The notes beneath the pieces are model-generated. The model was not told the origin of the DNA. It searched no databases and saw nothing but the letters and a program-made list of their open reading frames with translations. A program made the translations under genes and the position numbers. A stretch of DNA of 64,000 nucleotides from Rhodocollybia butyracea (taxonomy: Eukaryota; Basidiomycota; Agaricomycetes; Agaricales; Omphalotaceae): the NCBI GenBank assembly GCA_015501585.1, contig JADNRY010000159.1, positions 1 to 64,000 on the forward strand, written 5' to 3'. The stretch's first letter is position 1, and every line of letters starts with the position of its first letter. Shown here piece by piece: positions 23,863 through 36,263 of the stretch.

Positions 23863-25668
23863 TTACTCCTCAATGGAAGTTGGGAAGACAAAGACACCAC
23901 GAGGATCTAATTGATCCTTAATAGATCTCAGTCTGGCATAATTGTCGCCAAAGTAAAGTGTCTCCCCTAAAGTTTTGGCGGTAAGTAGGTGCGCTTTATC
24001 AAGAGATCGTCTCGGCTTACAATTTTGCAATTCGTCGTCGAGGTAATTGGTGTAGGCCCCGTAATTCCAAGTCGAGGGCATATTTGACGTGATACTGGTT
24101 ACCATATTATCCAAGAAGGTGAATCCTTCCTCGGGATACGGTGGCAAACCATTGTTTGAAGAAGCGTAAAGTTGGAATGCGAACAAAGTGTCCCGGCGGG
24201 CAAAAGCCGTCGCGTCATTGGGAATTTCACCGATTTTTGAATTCGGGCCGCCATACAGTTCAATCTCGATAAACCAATTCTGTGAAGGTAATGGTTCAGC
24301 GAGAGGTGGCATAAAGAAAGCGAACAACTTACCGTGTTTGAAGAGAATCCTTGATTTGCCAGGTATTCCATGAATGCCGTGCAAGCTTCGAGGGTCATCG
24401 GTTCGCCTTCTGGAGTCGTTATCGACTTGGCGTAGAACGTATCGGTACTTTCCGTAGCTTCAGATGTATCAAGGCTAGTAGGTTGTGCCAACTGAGCGAC
24501 TGAATCAATGTAGGAACCGTTCCCAACTAGACTGGATGAACTGGGAGGGGGCATTACGTCGAGCCACGGTTGAATGGCAGGGATAGCGGAACCCTCGTCA
24601 CCATACCAAGCACCAGTGAAAGCAAATGTAACTAGACCTTCTTGAGATCCTCGCGAAAGAACCAGCTCCCCTGCGAAAGGTGAAGCAGGCCCAGACAGGG
24701 AAAAGTTTTGGAATGAGTATAAGTAGCTCCCGGCAGTTTGATAGTCTACGTCAGACCAAGAATATTCCATGACGATAGCATATGTTGGGGCGGCAAAAGT
24801 GTTGACCTCGATGGAGGTGGTGATTGCAAAAGAGGGAGCAGCACCTTTGAGAGCCTGTGCAAGGATTAGATTAACTTTTGAGGGAAATGAAAGTGATATC
24901 GTACCCAGAAAATGTCAGGATAAGAGTCCTCTGTCGCTCTCACGATAGTACCGTTGGCAAGAACAGCATTGATGGCGAAAATTGGGTCGAGAGCTAGACC
25001 CCACTGCCTGGAGGTGAACCCGTATCCACCAAATGCTATAAAATTGGTCAGCTCGAATCCAGTACATAAGGAGACGAAAAGCTGACCAGAATGACCACCA
25101 ATCCCAACGTACGCACAAGTTCCGTGAGGCAGCGCCCGCCCCGCGGCATTTAAGGCTAGGGCAACATCACCCAACCTATTTCCAGTCTCGATGATAGCTG
25201 TGTTAGTGCTAGAGTCGATTGTGATATCCTTCATGCTACTCATATCGATGACGAGAGAACCATCTTTTCCCCCTAAGCTGTTCGCTACGTAGCTATGCTG
25301 GAAAGCCAAAATGAGTACATGAAATGTTATCAAGGATTGAACAGTATTACTCCACCGCCGCGTGCAACTACTTGTAAATTATTGTCAGACCCTGCAGTAA
25401 CGATTGAAGATACATCTTCTGGCGACGTAGGATATACCACGGCAGCCGGTTCGAAAGTAAACCTTAAGTTGTCTGCAAACAGTTAGTTGACTCTGAAAAC
25501 GATGGGAAGTCAGTGTATCGACTCACAAGCCTTAGAGGCAGCGGCATAGCTCTCATCCCCAGGAAAAACAGCGCTGACCCCAGCACTGGTAAAGTTACTA
25601 CGTAGATCTGCAGAAACGAAAGGCAAACTGAATGCTGTAGCAAAAACGAAAAGAGTAAAGGGACCCAT
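23863..25668 (-). CDS. FAD-linked oxidase of the AA7/berberine-bridge type, copy B, complete
   Basis: The gene is a tandem paralogue of the one at 21478-23289 and is open throughout. A signal peptide MGPFTLFVFATAFSLPFVSA is followed by the FAD-binding domain with HSYVANSLGG (His attachment) and HGTCAYVGIGGH (Cys attachment), then FGGYGFTSRQWG. The C-terminal part includes a large substrate domain and the closing motif NYARLRSIKDQLDPRG before the TAA at 23863-23865. Bicovalent FAD, an open active site and oxidation of carbohydrate or aromatic alcohol with H2O2 release are expected from the family, with the substrate unknown. Two or more introns are shared in position with copy A. Adjacency to laccase suggests, but does not show, a common extracellular oxidative role. 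Confidence 0.88.
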
Positions 25669-25693
25669 GGGAGATTAATGTTTTGTACGAAGG

Positions 25694-25701
25694 TTTTTAT
25701 A
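25694..25701 (-). promoter_or_regulatory. TATA box of AA7 oxidase B
   Basis: On the minus strand this reads TATAAAAA, 26-33 bases before the ATG at 25668, the same spacing as in copy A. Confidence 0.5.
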
Positions 25702-27539
25702 AGTTTAACGACGGCGATGAGTCATGAGCATCGGGAATTTTGCTGCTACCGTCCGCCGCGGGTCTCTGTACAGCCAGTATATATGCGGTTTGGCGTACCC
25801 GCTCATTTCGGTTTATCCGAAGAATAGGAAGTCTCCCGAGCGGTGCGGTGAGATGACAAGTCATCTGCGTATCCCTGCTTTTTTTACAGATATCTCACCT
25901 TCATTTCATATCCAGATATTTGACAAGAATTTGAAAGGTGATGTAACACGGAAAAGAGAGCCCGCTATAGCCCGCTACGGCGCTATATGTACGCATCAAA
26001 GTCCACCGTGCACTGCCTCAACTTGTAGAACATTCATCGGTGGAGTTCGGCAGGGTTCCGCCTATTAGTTTGGTCTCTTTAGAGCGAACGCCACCAATGT
26101 TGAAAACAAAGCATACATACCATTTGAGTCTTGATCGATATTTTTCGTCTGCGATTTCGTTTTACCTTTATTTCATTTCTTCACCACGATCACAATCCAG
26201 CGTCGAATTTGGGCTACGGCGCAAATGCGGATCGCAGTTTGGTTGCACAAGCCATTTGCTATTGGTGACGGAGTGACGGTAAGAACGAAATGCGCAGCAC
26301 CGCCTTTCGCAGGCCCGCTTCCCGACTGAATCGGCACAGTGGTTAAGCGCCCAGTCTCCTCTCCCAACTTCGAACTGTTTTTTTCTTTCCTAAAAGGGCC
26401 ACGACTTCGATTGACTTTGACCAAGCGTAGTATGCCTCGAAACGAATTCTAGCCAAAAGCCCATCCCACTCGACGCAGCCAAAGCAAAAATTTTAGGACC
26501 CAAATGTTGTTTAACGTTAGTTCAGTCGGCATGCATTTGATTCACGTCTTCAGTCTAAATCTTCAAAGCTTCACTGTCTCTGGGCCTCTCTGGTCCAGCA
26601 GTCGTGTCTTCTTTCCGCCAAAAACATGAATAACAAGTCCACCGCACCAAATTCCCAATTTTCAGTGTAATTTATGCCAAGAGCTCAATTCTGGGACTTT
26701 TGTAGAACTCTTTACGAGGACTAAGGCGCGTCTTGTCCTTAGCTTTACTTTTGTCTTTTGAGTGCGAAGCTTCATACCAGCGCTGGGACAAGTATGTCTT
26801 TCAAAGCCATCGATGTGACATTACTCAGTACTCAAGTACTCAGGCTTCAGGCCTTCAGCTTCAAGCTTCAGGCCTTCAAGCTTCAGGCCTCAGGCCTCAG
26901 GCATGATTAATTGATTTCCAGAGAGCTTCAAAACGAGGATCGCGTTGGAGAAGGAAACGAAAGAATACACGTGAAGTATTGTGGAGAACCAATGCCGCTA
27001 CAAAGTCGTAGGAATCGGATTGTCTCGAAAGCCATCGTCATCGACCTCGAGCAATATTTGTTAATCGCAAATGCGATGCTGCATCTTCCCCTCCCTCTAC
27101 TTGAAGCTTGATCGATGTCGATGATCCCTCCCAAATCCCTCACAATCTTCTTTGTTGCCTTATCGGTCCGTTTGTCTGCTTGAAGTTTTCCACTCTTTCT
27201 ACTCCCTGTCCGTTCTTTGCTTCCTTTTCCGCAACACGATCACATTGCAAAACCGCAACCAGGGGATCGTTGTCGCCCAGCTGTTCCTCATGGCTCTCCT
27301 CTCGAGAACAAGTCAGAAGTAGGAATCCCAATCGGCCCCGGGACTGTTGGGAGATCGCCTTCTCTAAGTCGAACGGCCACGCCCGCAGTGTTTTACACCC
27401 ATTGCCATTCATTTCCATTCTACCCTTTTCATCTCGTTGTGGTGAGCTTTATCATTCGATGGGCCCCCTAGTTGCAGTGTAAACTGCTCTTAGCAGTTTC
27501 GGCCATTGGTGTATGTAATCATATGGAATGATATGCTAG
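25702..27539. other. Intergenic region with CTTCAGGC repeats
   Basis: About 1.8 kb with no recognisable gene. A degenerate tandem repeat of CTTCAGGC/CTTCAAGC spans about 26838-26902. The remaining frames overlap on both strands and show no motifs. Confidence 0.45.
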
Positions 27540-27548
27540 TCTTCAATG

Positions 27549-28541
27549 GGATAAAACTATTGAGAAACCCTGATTTGATGGGAAACCCCTCCAAAAAAGG
27601 AAATTCTCATGAAACCTACGCGATTTACTCAGTGGGAACCCATCACGGTGTGTGTCACGCTTCTGCTTTCGTAACTTCTGTTTATAAAGCCCTCGCGCTG
27701 CTCAGCTCTTGCATTTCGCTTGAGGTGCTCTATTCATCTTCTTCAATGACATGTTTACCATGTTATCTCATGTACTTAGCTTTGAAACGCGTCAAAAACG
27801 CGTCCTTCCGCACCTCCGCTGCTGAAAATTAGTTCCAGCTCGTTGTATCTCCGACCGAATCCAGCAGCCAAATTCGCGTATTCTCAAACGACTTATTTAA
27901 ATCTCGCCCGCCATAACTCCTTCAACATGGATCCACGCGTGCTTTCTTTTTTTGAGCGACGTCTGCTCCATGATGCGTGGCATTACCACGGGATTACAGT
28001 GACTGAAACCGACGAACGAGTTCGGATAGTATTTGTTCAATTAACCACATCCTTATATGCTCTCTCTGAATTCGGTATGTCTACACGGACATGTATAGAA
28101 GTTAGCGGTGCACAATCCAGCTCATATTTTCCAAATCTAGTCCTCATAGATGACTTGAAAGCGCGAGAACTCAGATAGCTGAGGTTTTGACCATAATATG
28201 TACATGTATACTTACAGTGTCTCTCCTCAGCCTCACATCCCTTCCTGTTTCCTTTGCTGGCCATCTCCTGTTGCATTTCCCCTTTGTCAAGGTTTGTACC
28301 TTGTTTTAAGGATTGTATAGTAATTCCGGCTCTACTATCCCTAATCCCACCGTGTATGGTACAGACACTCGAACTTCTTCCGGTACTGCCAATTGGGCCG
28401 TGCAATCATACCCTACCATAGCTATCGAGCCAGCGGTCTCATAGGATTCAGTGACTCATGTGACCTTTCGTGACGGTCACTGGGTTTCTCGGGGTTGCCG
28501 AATAAGGATCAAAAAGTAGGGGTTTCTCAATAGTTTTATCC
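27549..28541 (-). mobile_element. Non-autonomous Mutator-like element, 993 bases, copy 2
   Basis: This is the reverse-oriented twin of the element at 7231-8223: same length, same 22-base inverted ends, and one base difference noted in the compared parts (the codon giving Val in one and Ala in the other). It has its own 9-base target duplication TCTTCAATG at 27540-27548 and 28542-28550. The encoded small frames are the same as in copy 1 and are not a transposase. Confidence 0.85.
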
Positions 28542-28550
28542 TCTTCAATG

Positions 28551-29389
28551 GAGTCAAAAAACCGTAACTTACCAGGATTTGTTCTTGAACGACGAGAACG
28601 AAGAGATCCTTTTGTCAATAAATTCTCGAATTCATCAGGATCGAGAAGATCCCCCCTCCGTGCACATCCCGTCCATATTCTCTTCTGGATTACCTGTTGC
28701 CATCGACTCCGGGTATTCTCTATTCTGTGGTCTGTATGCTCAACTCGGAATATCATCCACGGTACGGAATCTGGACAACCGGTGTCGTTCTTCTCGCCTC
28801 CTCACCTATCCGAAATAGTGATATACTATTATATAGGGAATTGAGTAGCTTATTTATAAACGTTATAACTGGACATTTCGACAGTCAGCTTAACGAGAAG
28901 AAACTTCTTTTCTTTCCGTGGCTAGTTTGACCACTACAGCTTCTACAACGCTATACAACGAGAGGAACGAAGACGATCTCGACAGTGTCCACTACCGATG
29001 CATTTCATGGATTTTAAAAAAATTATAAGCAGAGCTTGAACTATGCCTTGACTCTAGTTTTCCCATCGCCTTCACCGTCGCTGCATACTCATAGAATTGA
29101 CTTCATCCGGATTCCGAATAGATGTGATGTTTAGAGAGTCAGGATTGGTGGGGACCTTGACTACTAGAATTTCGATCTGATGCATCCGGTATTCTCGAAT
29201 ACACCTCGAAAGGCACTTACATACTACTAACCCTTTTTAAGAATATGTTTTTAATAAAGTTTTTGCATGTACTCAGCATGTACTAGTTGATGCGCTGACG
29301 TCGCGTTGACGTCGCGTTGACGGGCGGAAAGGGAGGCTCTTTTCAAGATATACATAGTGCTTTTCCTCGCCCGTACTACCCTGCGAATC
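28551..29389. other. Intergenic region upstream of DUF6534 copy III
   Basis: Small frames just after the element (28548-28930) have no motif I recognise. The part near 29225-29270 (CTAACCCTTTTTAAG and following) matches the TATA region of copies IV and V, so it is probably the promoter of copy III. Confidence 0.45.
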
Positions 29390-30890
29390 ATGTCTGACCT
29401 CCCGTACGTGTTGCTATCTACTCCCAGCTCTAAGTCCTAAAAATGATAAAGTTTTCTTCTCGCTGGCTCCTGCATCAACATATTGTTCTACGGAACCGAA
29501 GTTGGCCTGGGCAGCTTTTATTTTCTCAATTCTCCCCCTAATCCACTTTTCCGTTGGAGTCTGGGTATTTCCTTGTTAATAGACACGGTTTGTACAGTCG
29601 TTGTGTGCTATAATGTATACTTTGTGAGTCACAGTTTCAAACAACTATCTCAGTCGCTTACATGTTTGTGTTCAGTATTTTCTGTCGGGATCGACAGGCG
29701 CGTAAAGGCTTGACCTGGAGTTTCGTATGACCGACTTGACCATGATCCAGATTTACTCTCTTCGCGGCTCAACGAACCATGGACGCTCCCGATCACAATT
29801 TTATGTACTTACAGCGCTGCGATGGTCGAAGAGGTGTTTTTTATTCATCGGTTTTGGAAAATGTGCGTATCCTTCTCGGTTTATCCATGAGTTTACCGTC
29901 AATGGTAAGGTTCAAGAACTCACAATAAACTGGTAACTCTCGTGGCATGCTTTCTTATGATTTCACATGTGGGTACATCATCTTTGTTTTTATCCAGAAA
30001 CATAACAAGAACTGTTCAGCTATCGGTCCACTGGATACTTGTGATTGATTTGTTCACAACGCAGGCGGTTACAATGTTTAACACCAACCTTACAATGTAG
30101 GGGTGTTACTCTTCCATAGAGCATATAACTTATGAAACGCAAGTATTGGGAATGCACTATGTGCTGCAACAGACGTTTTTATCGCGGTGGTCATGCTCCA
30201 TACTACGAGCACAATCAAAACGACGTTCATTGGGACCCAAAGGTGCCATGCATTGTTACTTTTTCGGTCGCCAACTCTCCCTGAAAAACCTCTTAGTCTG
30301 CTTCGTCGTATCTCAATACAATCCATGGCTTGTGGAATTACTACGTCAGTATCCACGATTCTGGTGCTCTCACTGTTTTTAACAGATAACACCAAGCGTG
30401 AGTTGTAGTAGAAACGACAGAGAGGTATTGTTGACTTTTTTATCTAGCGTGCACTGTACTATTTGATATTTTGGGGAGGTTATACACCCTAACCATTCTC
30501 TTCAATTACTTTATGCTAAGAAAATCCATGGCTAATGCAAATGCCGTGACGGTGGAACCAACCACAGTGAACCGGCCACAAACAGTTGCCTTTAGGCAAA
30601 CGTGTAAGTCTGTTCCTTTTGCATTCTTGCTTGGCCAGAAATTTACTTCATCAAAACATATAGACGCGCCGCGAACATTTACCATTCCTCCTGTAGAATT
30701 GACTAGCATTCATGAGAGTGGTTTGCATGAATTAACTAGTATATACGAGACAAGTTCGGGATCAGTCCCTCATGCGAGTGTAAGGCCGTATTATGTATAG
30801 GGCAACCACGATGCTAACTTCTGTTTATAGACGAAAAGCTCTCAAAATATATTCCCAGTAGATGGTTCTGGCAGTACAGCTCCTTTCTAA
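29390..30890 (+). CDS. DUF6534-type multi-pass membrane protein, copy III
   Basis: Exon 1 is 14 bases (29390-29403, MSDLP split) and exon 2 is about 29452-29623, containing NILFYGTEVGLGSFYFLN. Later exons carry EEVFFIHRFWKM (around 29830), VHWILVIDLFTTQAVT (around 30035), NALCAATDVFIAVVM (around 30150), LLRRISIQSMACGITTSVST (around 30300) and DILGRLYTLTILFNYFMLRK (around 30460). The final exon starts TKSSQN and stops at 30888-30890. These match the aligned segments of copies IV and V, and I found no disabling change. The family is restricted to basidiomycetes and its function is unknown. Confidence 0.75.
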
Positions 30891-30949
30891 ACATCGCATT
30901 GAATTTCTGTTCACTGGGAACACCGCGAAAATGTACATCATAACACGCA

Positions 30950-32205
30950 TTGTATTCTATCTACGAGGCGGGCACTGCAGACTTTTGTACTTGTTCGACC
31001 TGGTTTAATTGCACGGGGGAGGGAGGCGCGGAGGGGACACGGAATCGAAGATCAACGGAGGACCGAGGATGGGGATGGATGGGAATGGGGCGATACGCCA
31101 GCATTTATAATAGCAGTGGGTGAACTTGCAGTGGGGACATTCACGTTGCCTCACGAATACCAAGGATATAATTACAATAGCAGCGGCGTACTGGTGATGG
31201 GATGGGGACATTCACGTTGCCTCATAAATAGCCACTAACCAGGTACTTAATACCCTTATGCCCCCAGGTAACATCTAACACAGATCTTGCTCCACCGGAA
31301 GTGAAGACATTGTGAGTGTTGCAAAGGTCAATAGGACATGAACTCCTCACTACAAGCCGGTCCATAGTAAGATTGTCCGCAGCCCAGTACTAGGGGCCAG
31401 TCTACATAAAGTATACATGAATTGCGCGAGACCCTTTCGATCCTTTCACTTTCGATTCTTTCTATCGGCTGCTCTGTTAATGTAACCAGCACCTCCGCTT
31501 TAAACTTGGGCCATTTCTCTCAATTTTACTCACGGAGGGGTTTTCTTGTCTTTCACCCACCCCGCCGCCTAATCCTACAATACCGTTTACCCGTGTGCCT
31601 CCATGATTTCCTCATTCTGTGACACCGACTCGGAGGTTGTCGCTTTGTTTTGATCGGGAACGAAATTCATTCCTCTTCCACCTTGGCGAGAAGAGTCCTG
31701 TGGAGAAATATAACTGTGTTGAACTGTGTTTCTTGTCTCTTCATACGCTGTTAAACTTACAGGTTTCCTCCCAATCTAGTCTGATGTCATATCCTCCGAG
31801 GATCCGAGTAGCGTTTCGGACTTATCAGATGTCGTAATTACAGTTCCTCTCTTCGCTACTACATACGATGTACCAGTGCCTTGGGCTTGGTCAGAATTCA
31901 GCGCTATCAATTGACTGCATACAAATATGGCTTTGAAAAGGGGAGCATTGGCCAAGACATATTGAAGTTACTTAGGTTGAGCTAATTAGATGCTCGTGGA
32001 AAGCTTGATTCAACAACAGGTTGAATGGTACCTCTTCGAAAAACGTTTTACAAAGTGTTACCTATTGCTAAAGCGCTAACCCTTTATAAGGATATAATAA
32101 TATGTTTCATTAAGGTTTTTGGCATCGTAGTTAACGCCGGACAGCGGAGTATCCTGTTCACGATATAGGTATGCACAATTCCTTGCCCTTTTCCTCCCAT
32201 AAACA
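30950..32205. repeat. Spacer block R, copy 1 (segmental duplication)
   Basis: The sequence from GAGGCGGGCACTGCAG near 30964 to the next ATG is repeated at about 36270-37424. It contains a G-rich tract (GAGGATGGGGATGG), copies of GGGGACATTCACGTTGCCTCA near 31134 and 31204, and the conserved promoter of the following DUF6534 gene. No intact gene was found in it. Confidence 0.65.
32083..32090 (+). promoter_or_regulatory. TATA box of DUF6534 copy IV
   Basis: TTTATAAG lies about 116 bases before the ATG at 32206. The same box is at 37302-37309, about 116 bases before copy V, in a long stretch of identical sequence. Confidence 0.45.
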
Positions 32206-33728
32206 ATGTCTGACCTCCCGTATGTGATATCATCTACCTCCAGTTCAGAGGCATTAACAATGATAAAGTTACCTTCTTGCTGGTTCTTGCGTCAACGTCT
32301 TGTTCTATGGAACCGAAATCGGCCTGGGGGCGTTCTATTTTCTTAATTCATCTCCTAATCGACTTTTCCGTTGGAGTCTGGGTGTTTCCTTGCTGATAGA
32401 CACTGCATGTACGGCTGTAGTGTGCTACAATGTATATTTCGTGAGTCAGAGTTTCGAGCAACTACCTCGGAGAGACTTATTTTGTGCAGTACCTGCAGTT
32501 GGGGTCAGCAGGTAGTGGCTTGACCTGCAGCATCGTATGACCGACTTAGCCTTGATCCAGATCTACTGTCTTCGTTCTCTAATGAACCATGGACGCTCCC
32601 AATCACTATCATATGTACTTACCATGCTGCGATGATCGAAGAAGTTTTTTTTATCCATCGGTTTTGGAAAATGTGTGTGTATTTTTCTTGGCTTGTCCTG
32701 GAGCTTTTCAATGGAGCTGAACGTTCAAGAACTCACAACAAATTGATAACTTTCGTGGCATGCACTCTTATGATCTCGCATGTGAGTCCGTTTGACTTAT
32801 TGTTTTTTGATTGTTTTATACAGAAAGTTAACGAGTTAGCGGTAACTACCCAGCTATTGGTCCACTGGACACTTGCCATCGATTTGTTGGCAAATCAGGC
32901 GGTTACAGCACTTAACACCAACCTTGCAATGTAAGGGCATTCCCCGTTCATAGAACACACAACTTATGAAGCTACAAGTACTGGGGGTACACTATGTGCT
33001 GCAACCGACCTTTTTATCGCTGTGGTCATGCTTCATACTATGAGCACGATTAAAACGACGTACACTGGGACCCAAAGGTGCAGTTTACCGTGACTATTTC
33101 TGTCCCCACTCATCCTGACGATTTCTCTCAGCCTACTTCGTCGCATCTCAATGCAATCCATGGCCTGTGGAATTGCTACGTCAGTATCCACAACCCTCAT
33201 GCTCACATTTTTCGTAACGCAGATTCCCAAGCGTGCGTTCTATTTACAAGTACATCTCGATTGAAAAGCTGTTGCTGATTTTTTTCATCCAGCGGGCGCC
33301 ATAATATTTGACCTTTTGGGGAGGATATATACGCTGACCATTCTCTTCAACTATCTAATGCTAAGAAAACCTGTCGCTGATGCAAATGCGACCGAGAACC
33401 CAACGTTAGACAGGCCGCAAACAGTTATCTTTGGACCAATGAGTACGTCAGTTCATTATTCTTTTTAACCTGGTCGGGAATTCGCCCTTTTCGTATCATA
33501 GTACCACAAACATATACTATTCCCCGTATCAGTATGGAATTAACAAGTATTCATGGGACCGGTTCGGTTCAGTTTACTAGTATCTATGAGACGAATTCGG
33601 GTTTAGTACATCGTGGGGGTGTAAGCCAATATTGCGTCTCAGAGCATTGCGATTCTTACTTCTGTTTACAGACGGAGGGCTCTGAAAGTTGGCGGCCAAC
33701 AGATGGCTTTGGTGGCACGTCTTATTAG
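32206..33728 (+). CDS. DUF6534-type multi-pass membrane protein, copy IV
   Basis: The 14-base first exon (MSDLP) and a second exon with NVLFYGTEIGLGAFYFLN are nearly identical to copy V. Following exons contain NEPWTLPITIICTYHAAMIE (around 32590), then EEVFFIHRFWKM, VHWTLAIDLLANQAVTALN (around 32860), SMACGIATSVST (around 33160) and LLGRIYTLTILFNYLMLRK (around 33320). The last exon reads TEGSES and stops at 33726-33728. It is complete as far as the exons can be followed. Close similarity to copy V indicates a recent duplication. Confidence 0.75.
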
Positions 33729-35779
33729 GACATGAAATGAAAGATCGACTCAATTTTTGTACACTGGGAACCCTGTTGGGGACGGTACGGTATATCAGAA
33801 CGCGTGGTAGGCTGCCTACGGCACTCGAACTGCAATTCGTTTGTGACTATCCCTGGTTCTAATGACAGGATATACTGATGTACATAGATCAGAAAAGGGT
33901 GGGAATGAGGATGAGAGAATCCGGCGGTGGCGCTGAACACAACGGGTGAACTTGCAGGAGAGACGTACACGTTGCCGTATATATCAAGTATACCCACCCG
34001 ATGTCAGTAGTTTACGAGTCAGTGAACTCACTGGCTTATACTGACTTGTACTTGTAGTCAACCTCCAGGCTCTTTGCCCCTTAATCCATGACAGAATGCT
34101 CGCTTCGTCGAGACTGCCTTGACAGGCGTTGAGCGGCATCGGTATTTTCCTGAGGTGAGGCAAGGTCAATACCTGAATCTAACCCGAATATTGAATATTT
34201 GAATTTCATAGGACGAGCCTCCAACCGGCTAAATTCGGCCCGGACGCTTCAACCAACACTGCCATGAATGAAACTATTTTGTTCAACATTTCCTGCATCG
34301 TTTGAGACGCGCCAAACTCTCACATCTGGGTTGCAATTCGACGACTGACGCGTATGAAAGGACAGGTCCGACTGACTGTCCGAGTGGCTGGTGCCGGTGA
34401 GCTCACAACTGGCTTTTTTATTTTCTATATTCTGACTTGAGTCTTACAGTAATTTTACTGGTGCTGAGCGCTGAGCGCGAGCACCGCTGTACTGATTACA
34501 ATAGAATGTTTACAGATTCTAGTTGTATTTCTCTAATACTAATGCAAATGTCCGAGTCCTTGTTCGAAAGACAGATTTCTGGTGTTTGTTCATATTCATG
34601 GGACACCTCCATCCTATAAATCGCCTTAGGTTTCATCCAATCGTTTTTCGTGCTGAACGCTTCCAGTGTCGGCATAGACAGTAGAGCGAAAACTTATAGC
34701 CTAGCGTCGTAACGCTCTCGCCCTGGTACGTCCAGTTATCCTTTACCTACCTTCTTGACTAACGTCTTTCTCTTCTCGTGTAGTCTCTGTTATACCATTC
34801 TTATCTTCGCTTGGACCCGTTCGCAATCGTCACCTTATAATCTCGTCATAAGCTCTGGTACACCCTCCTTGGGCGCCCAGCCCTTCCTGATTCCTCACAT
34901 TGCCTTCTGTGGCATTTTATCAGACAAGTAATCCCGCAGCGTGTTGGCATCTTCCCGGAACGCTGCAATTTGGTGGAAATATCAAAGAAGGCTCATTAAT
35001 CTGTACTCAGTTACAAGCCTTACTCAGTGTTCAACGTTCAACCGTCCAACGCGTGTCAAAATTTCAAGAGCTCGGACCAGCATGTCAATGCGACGGACTG
35101 CGTGGGCTAGAACATGGAAATGGACCATGTGTCGAAAGAATCGCTCGTGCGTGTTTTTTTTTCATCTTGAGCATATCCTTCAACTAATCTCTTTCTTTTT
35201 ATTGACTAGACCTCACTTGAGTATACTCGGCATCCTTTAGCTTCTCTTCAGCGCTTTCGCCTCCACCGGAACTCTTCAAGGATCCACGCTACGTCTTACC
35301 GGTATCCCTCAATACTCATTGGGATTCGCATCTGTCGCAGCCATATGATTGCGTTTTGAACCTCGCAGTCTTGAAACCTACCTCTTCAAATCGCTTACCC
35401 GTTCTGCTTTCTCCATTAGGACGTTACCTGTATGGTACTGCGATACCACAGAGTGTTACTCTCAAATATTCTCGTCAGTCTCCCTGTGTAGTGTGTAGCT
35501 CGTCGTGATTGGAATATTGAGTAGAGAGTTTTCTCTATCATCCGTTGCAGCTCGTGGAAATGGACCGCTCGAAGTTCGACTAAATATGTATCATCTTCGC
35601 CTCTCCTCTGAAGTTTTAAATGTTTTTTGCTACTTTGAATAGATTATTCTTTCCTCGATATCCTGGAGGCTGAGTGTTTAGTAGTCTTCACTGGTTTCAT
35701 GATTGGTTGATTCTGCCCGATTTCGAGGCCGTCGAGGCCACAGTCCAACGGCTCGGTTACAGATATTTCTTGATAAGTT
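33729..35779. repeat. Spacer block S, copy 1
   Basis: This block is repeated, with small indels, at about 38940-40930. Shared landmarks are a TGTACACTGGGAAC segment (33758; 38957), an upstream region for a DUF6535 gene (34760-35240; 39940-40390) and CACAGTCCAACGGCTCGG-type sequence near 35740. Frames in it look like decayed or non-coding sequence and I call no gene. Confidence 0.6.
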
Positions 35780-36262
35780 ACCACTCTTGCTGTGCTCTAT
35801 TCTGTTTGGATATTTTATTGGTTTTCGTAGGTTTCTCTACATACTTATCACGGCGAATTTACTGATATCTATATGCGCGTGTCATCACAGGCTGGTCTTT
35901 TCTCAGCTGTGCTCACCACATTTTGTGGCACAAACGTCGCAGTCGCTATCTCAGAACTATAATCAACTTTCGGCATCTTACCTTGGAGAGCTGAGCATGC
36001 TATTTCGTGTAGGAGAGAATACTACTGTGATGTCGCAAATTCCACTCATCAACACGGCCTTCTCTCCGGTCGATTCTGATCTATGGGTGAATGGCCTATG
36101 GTTTACAAGCCTTGCCGTTACCCTTTCAGTTGCACTCTTTGCGATACTCACCAAGCAGTGGCTTCGTCAGTATATGTCGATCATTACCGGTTCATCCCGG
36201 GAGCGAACTTTCATTCGACAGTTTCGTTTCGACGGACTAAAGAAATGGCATGTCCGATCGTA
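35780..36262 (+). pseudogene. DUF6535 protein remnant, deleted at both ends
   Basis: Compared with the gene at 41036-43291, this copy lacks the first coding exon and flank (a gap of roughly 850 bases between about 35770 and 35805) and is cut after the FDGLKKWHVRS segment, where spacer block R begins. What remains is a DUF6535 core: the segment starting QTSQSLSQNYNQLSASYLGE, then WVNGLWFTSLAVTLSVALFA and the KQWLRQYMSIITGS motif. It shares the extra T in a four-T run (35921-35924) with the longer copy, which shifts the frame from the expected AGLFSAVLTTF. No functional product is expected. Confidence 0.75.
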
Positions 36263-36263
36263 T

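Noticed and set aside
7231..28541. Idea that the two inverted elements have already inverted the intervening 19 kb
   Set aside because: Each element has matching 9-base duplications on its own two sides. Recombination between them would have exchanged the flanks.
34900..35240. Frames shared with 40077-40376 in the S blocks
   Set aside because: They are homologous only as part of the segmental duplication. Frames are not conserved between copies, so I treat them as non-coding.
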